NCBI GenBank assembly: GCA_012735285.1 | Contig: JAAYHT010000059.1 | Location: 1 to 15,122, forward strand | From: Clostridiales bacterium | GTDB taxonomy: Bacteria > Bacillota > Clostridia > Peptostreptococcales > Anaerovoracaceae | Reading direction: 5' to 3' | Length of the DNA stretch: 15,122 nt | Translations under genes and position numbers: made by a program | In this document: positions 14,345 to 15,122 of the stretch, one piece after another | Layout of the letters: each line of letters starts with the position of its first letter | Numbering within the stretch: the first letter of the stretch is position 1 | The notes under the pieces: generated by a model | The model's input: only the letters and a program-made list of their open reading frames with translations | Database searches by the model: none | What the model was told of the DNA's origin: nothing

Positions 14345-15122
14345 ATGGTTAAAGAACTTTCACTAAAAGCAGACCTGCTGGTGCAGGCACTCCCATACAT
14401 TCAAAAATTTAATAAAAAGACCATAGTCATTAAGTATGGGGGCAACGCAATGACTACAGAAATGTTAAAGGATGCAGTAATTCGCGACATCGTACTACTT
14501 TCCTTAGTAGGAATCAATATTGTATTGGTTCACGGGGGTGGACCTGAGATAACAGAAATGTTGAATAAGGTAAAAAAGGAATCTGTATTTGTCGATGGGC
14601 TCAGATATACTGATAAGGAGACCATGGATATAGTTCAGATGGTTCTCTGTGGTAAGGTCAATAAGAACTTGGTTTCTCTAATAAATAGTGTGGGCGGAAA
14701 AGCCATAGGAATGAGTGGAATGGACGGCGGAATGATAAAGGCCGTTAAAATGAGAAATGGGGATAAGGAATACGGCTATGTGGGCCAGTTCGCTTCCATC
14801 GATCCAAAGGTGGTTCAAGATGTCTTAGACAAGGGCTATATACCTGTTATCTCCAGCGTAGCCCAGGGAATTGATGGAAACGGGGTTTACAATATCAATG
14901 CGGATACTGTGGCTTCGGAGCTTGCTGTAGCTCTTGGAGCAATAAAGTTAATCCTGCTTACCGATGTTAAAGGAGTTATGCTAGATTCATCAGATGAGGA
15001 TACACTTCTTTCGCATATTTCCGTTTCAGAGATTCCTGAACTGATAGAAAAAAAGATAATTAACGGGGGTATGCTTCCCAAGATTGAATGTTGCCTGAAC
15101 GCTTTGAAGGGCGGAGTGGAGC
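14345..15122 (+). CDS. argB: N-acetylglutamate kinase (3' end outside window)
   Basis: Phosphorylates N-acetylglutamate, the second step of arginine synthesis. The start ATG follows TGGAGG (14335-14340) by four bases and lies 17 bp after the argJ C-terminal stop. The frame encodes 259 residues and continues past the right edge; the family is about 290-300. Visible are the nucleotide-binding KYGGNAM, HGGGPEITEML, GMSGMDGGMIKAV, and YNINADTVASELA with the conserved Asn-Ala-Asp. An N-terminal helix (about residues 4-22, SLKADLLVQALPYIQKF) precedes the first strand, as in the hexameric, arginine-inhibited kinases, so feedback inhibition by arginine is likely. That form goes with the cyclic, ArgJ-dependent pathway. 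Confidence 0.96.
   Translation, partial: MVKELSLKADLLVQALPYIQKFNKKTIVIKYGGNAMTTEMLKDAVIRDIVLLSLVGINIVLVHGGGPEITEMLNKVKKESVFVDGLRYTDKETMDIVQMVLCGKVNKNLVSLINSVGGKAIGMSGMDGGMIKAVKMRNGDKEYGYVGQFASIDPKVVQDVLDKGYIPVISSVAQGIDGNGVYNINADTVASELAVALGAIKLILLTDVKGVMLDSSDEDTLLSHISVSEIPELIEKKIINGGMLPKIECCLNALKGGVE

Noticed and set aside
1..15122. CRISPR arrays, insertion sequences, tRNA or rRNA genes, and a novel defence or biosynthetic system
   Set aside because: No spaced repeats, transposase motifs, inverted terminal repeats or RNA gene signatures were seen; nearly all of the window is covered by recognisable lysine, phosphate and arginine genes.

Overview
The window reads as a low-GC Firmicute chromosome, most likely a member of the Clostridia. 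Evidence for this is the AT-rich, AAA/ATA-heavy codon use, strong AGGAGG-type ribosome binding sites, a T-box leader, the acetylase (DapH) branch of lysine synthesis, and a Bacillus-style PhoP/PhoR pair with TTTACA-type Pho boxes. I cannot name a genus from sequence alone.

Layout. (1) 1-700: the 3' part of a probable TdeIII-type restriction endonuclease that runs in from the left edge. (2) 716-1020: a sigma-A promoter and a complete T-box leader whose specifier loop reads AAG (Lys), with mutually exclusive antiterminator and terminator helices. (3) 1054-1185: a short lysine-rich ORF with its own ribosome binding site, overlapping the dapA start. (4) 1133-4723: dapA-dapB-dapH-lysA, a lysine/diaminopimelate operon. 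(5) 4707-5510, minus strand: dapF, convergent with lysA and overlapping it by 17 bp. (6) 5511-5649: a divergent promoter region with 11-bp phased Pho boxes. (7) 5650-11906: pstS-pstC-pstA-pstB-phoU-phoP-phoR, a phosphate uptake, signalling and regulator operon tightly packed by overlapping start/stop codons, ending in a hairpin terminator near 11940. (8) 11998-15122: an arginine promoter with two ARG-box-like sites, then argC-argJ-argB, with argB cut by the right edge.

Functionally, lysine shortage (uncharged tRNA-Lys) should open the dap/lysA operon through the T-box. Phosphate shortage should activate the pst operon through PhoP, which is encoded in the same operon. Arginine should repress argCJB through ArgR. 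The lysine set lacks the N-acetyl-diaminopimelate aminotransferase and deacetylase, aspartokinase and asd, which must lie elsewhere.

The points most worth a second look are: PstS is circularly permuted relative to the textbook protein; argJ carries an in-frame TAA 73 codons before its natural end while the rest of the frame is well preserved; the lysine-rich small ORF between the T-box and dapA; and the possible overlap of the Pho boxes with the divergent dapF promoter. I found no mobile element, CRISPR array, tRNA or rRNA, and nothing that amounts to a wholly new multi-gene system.
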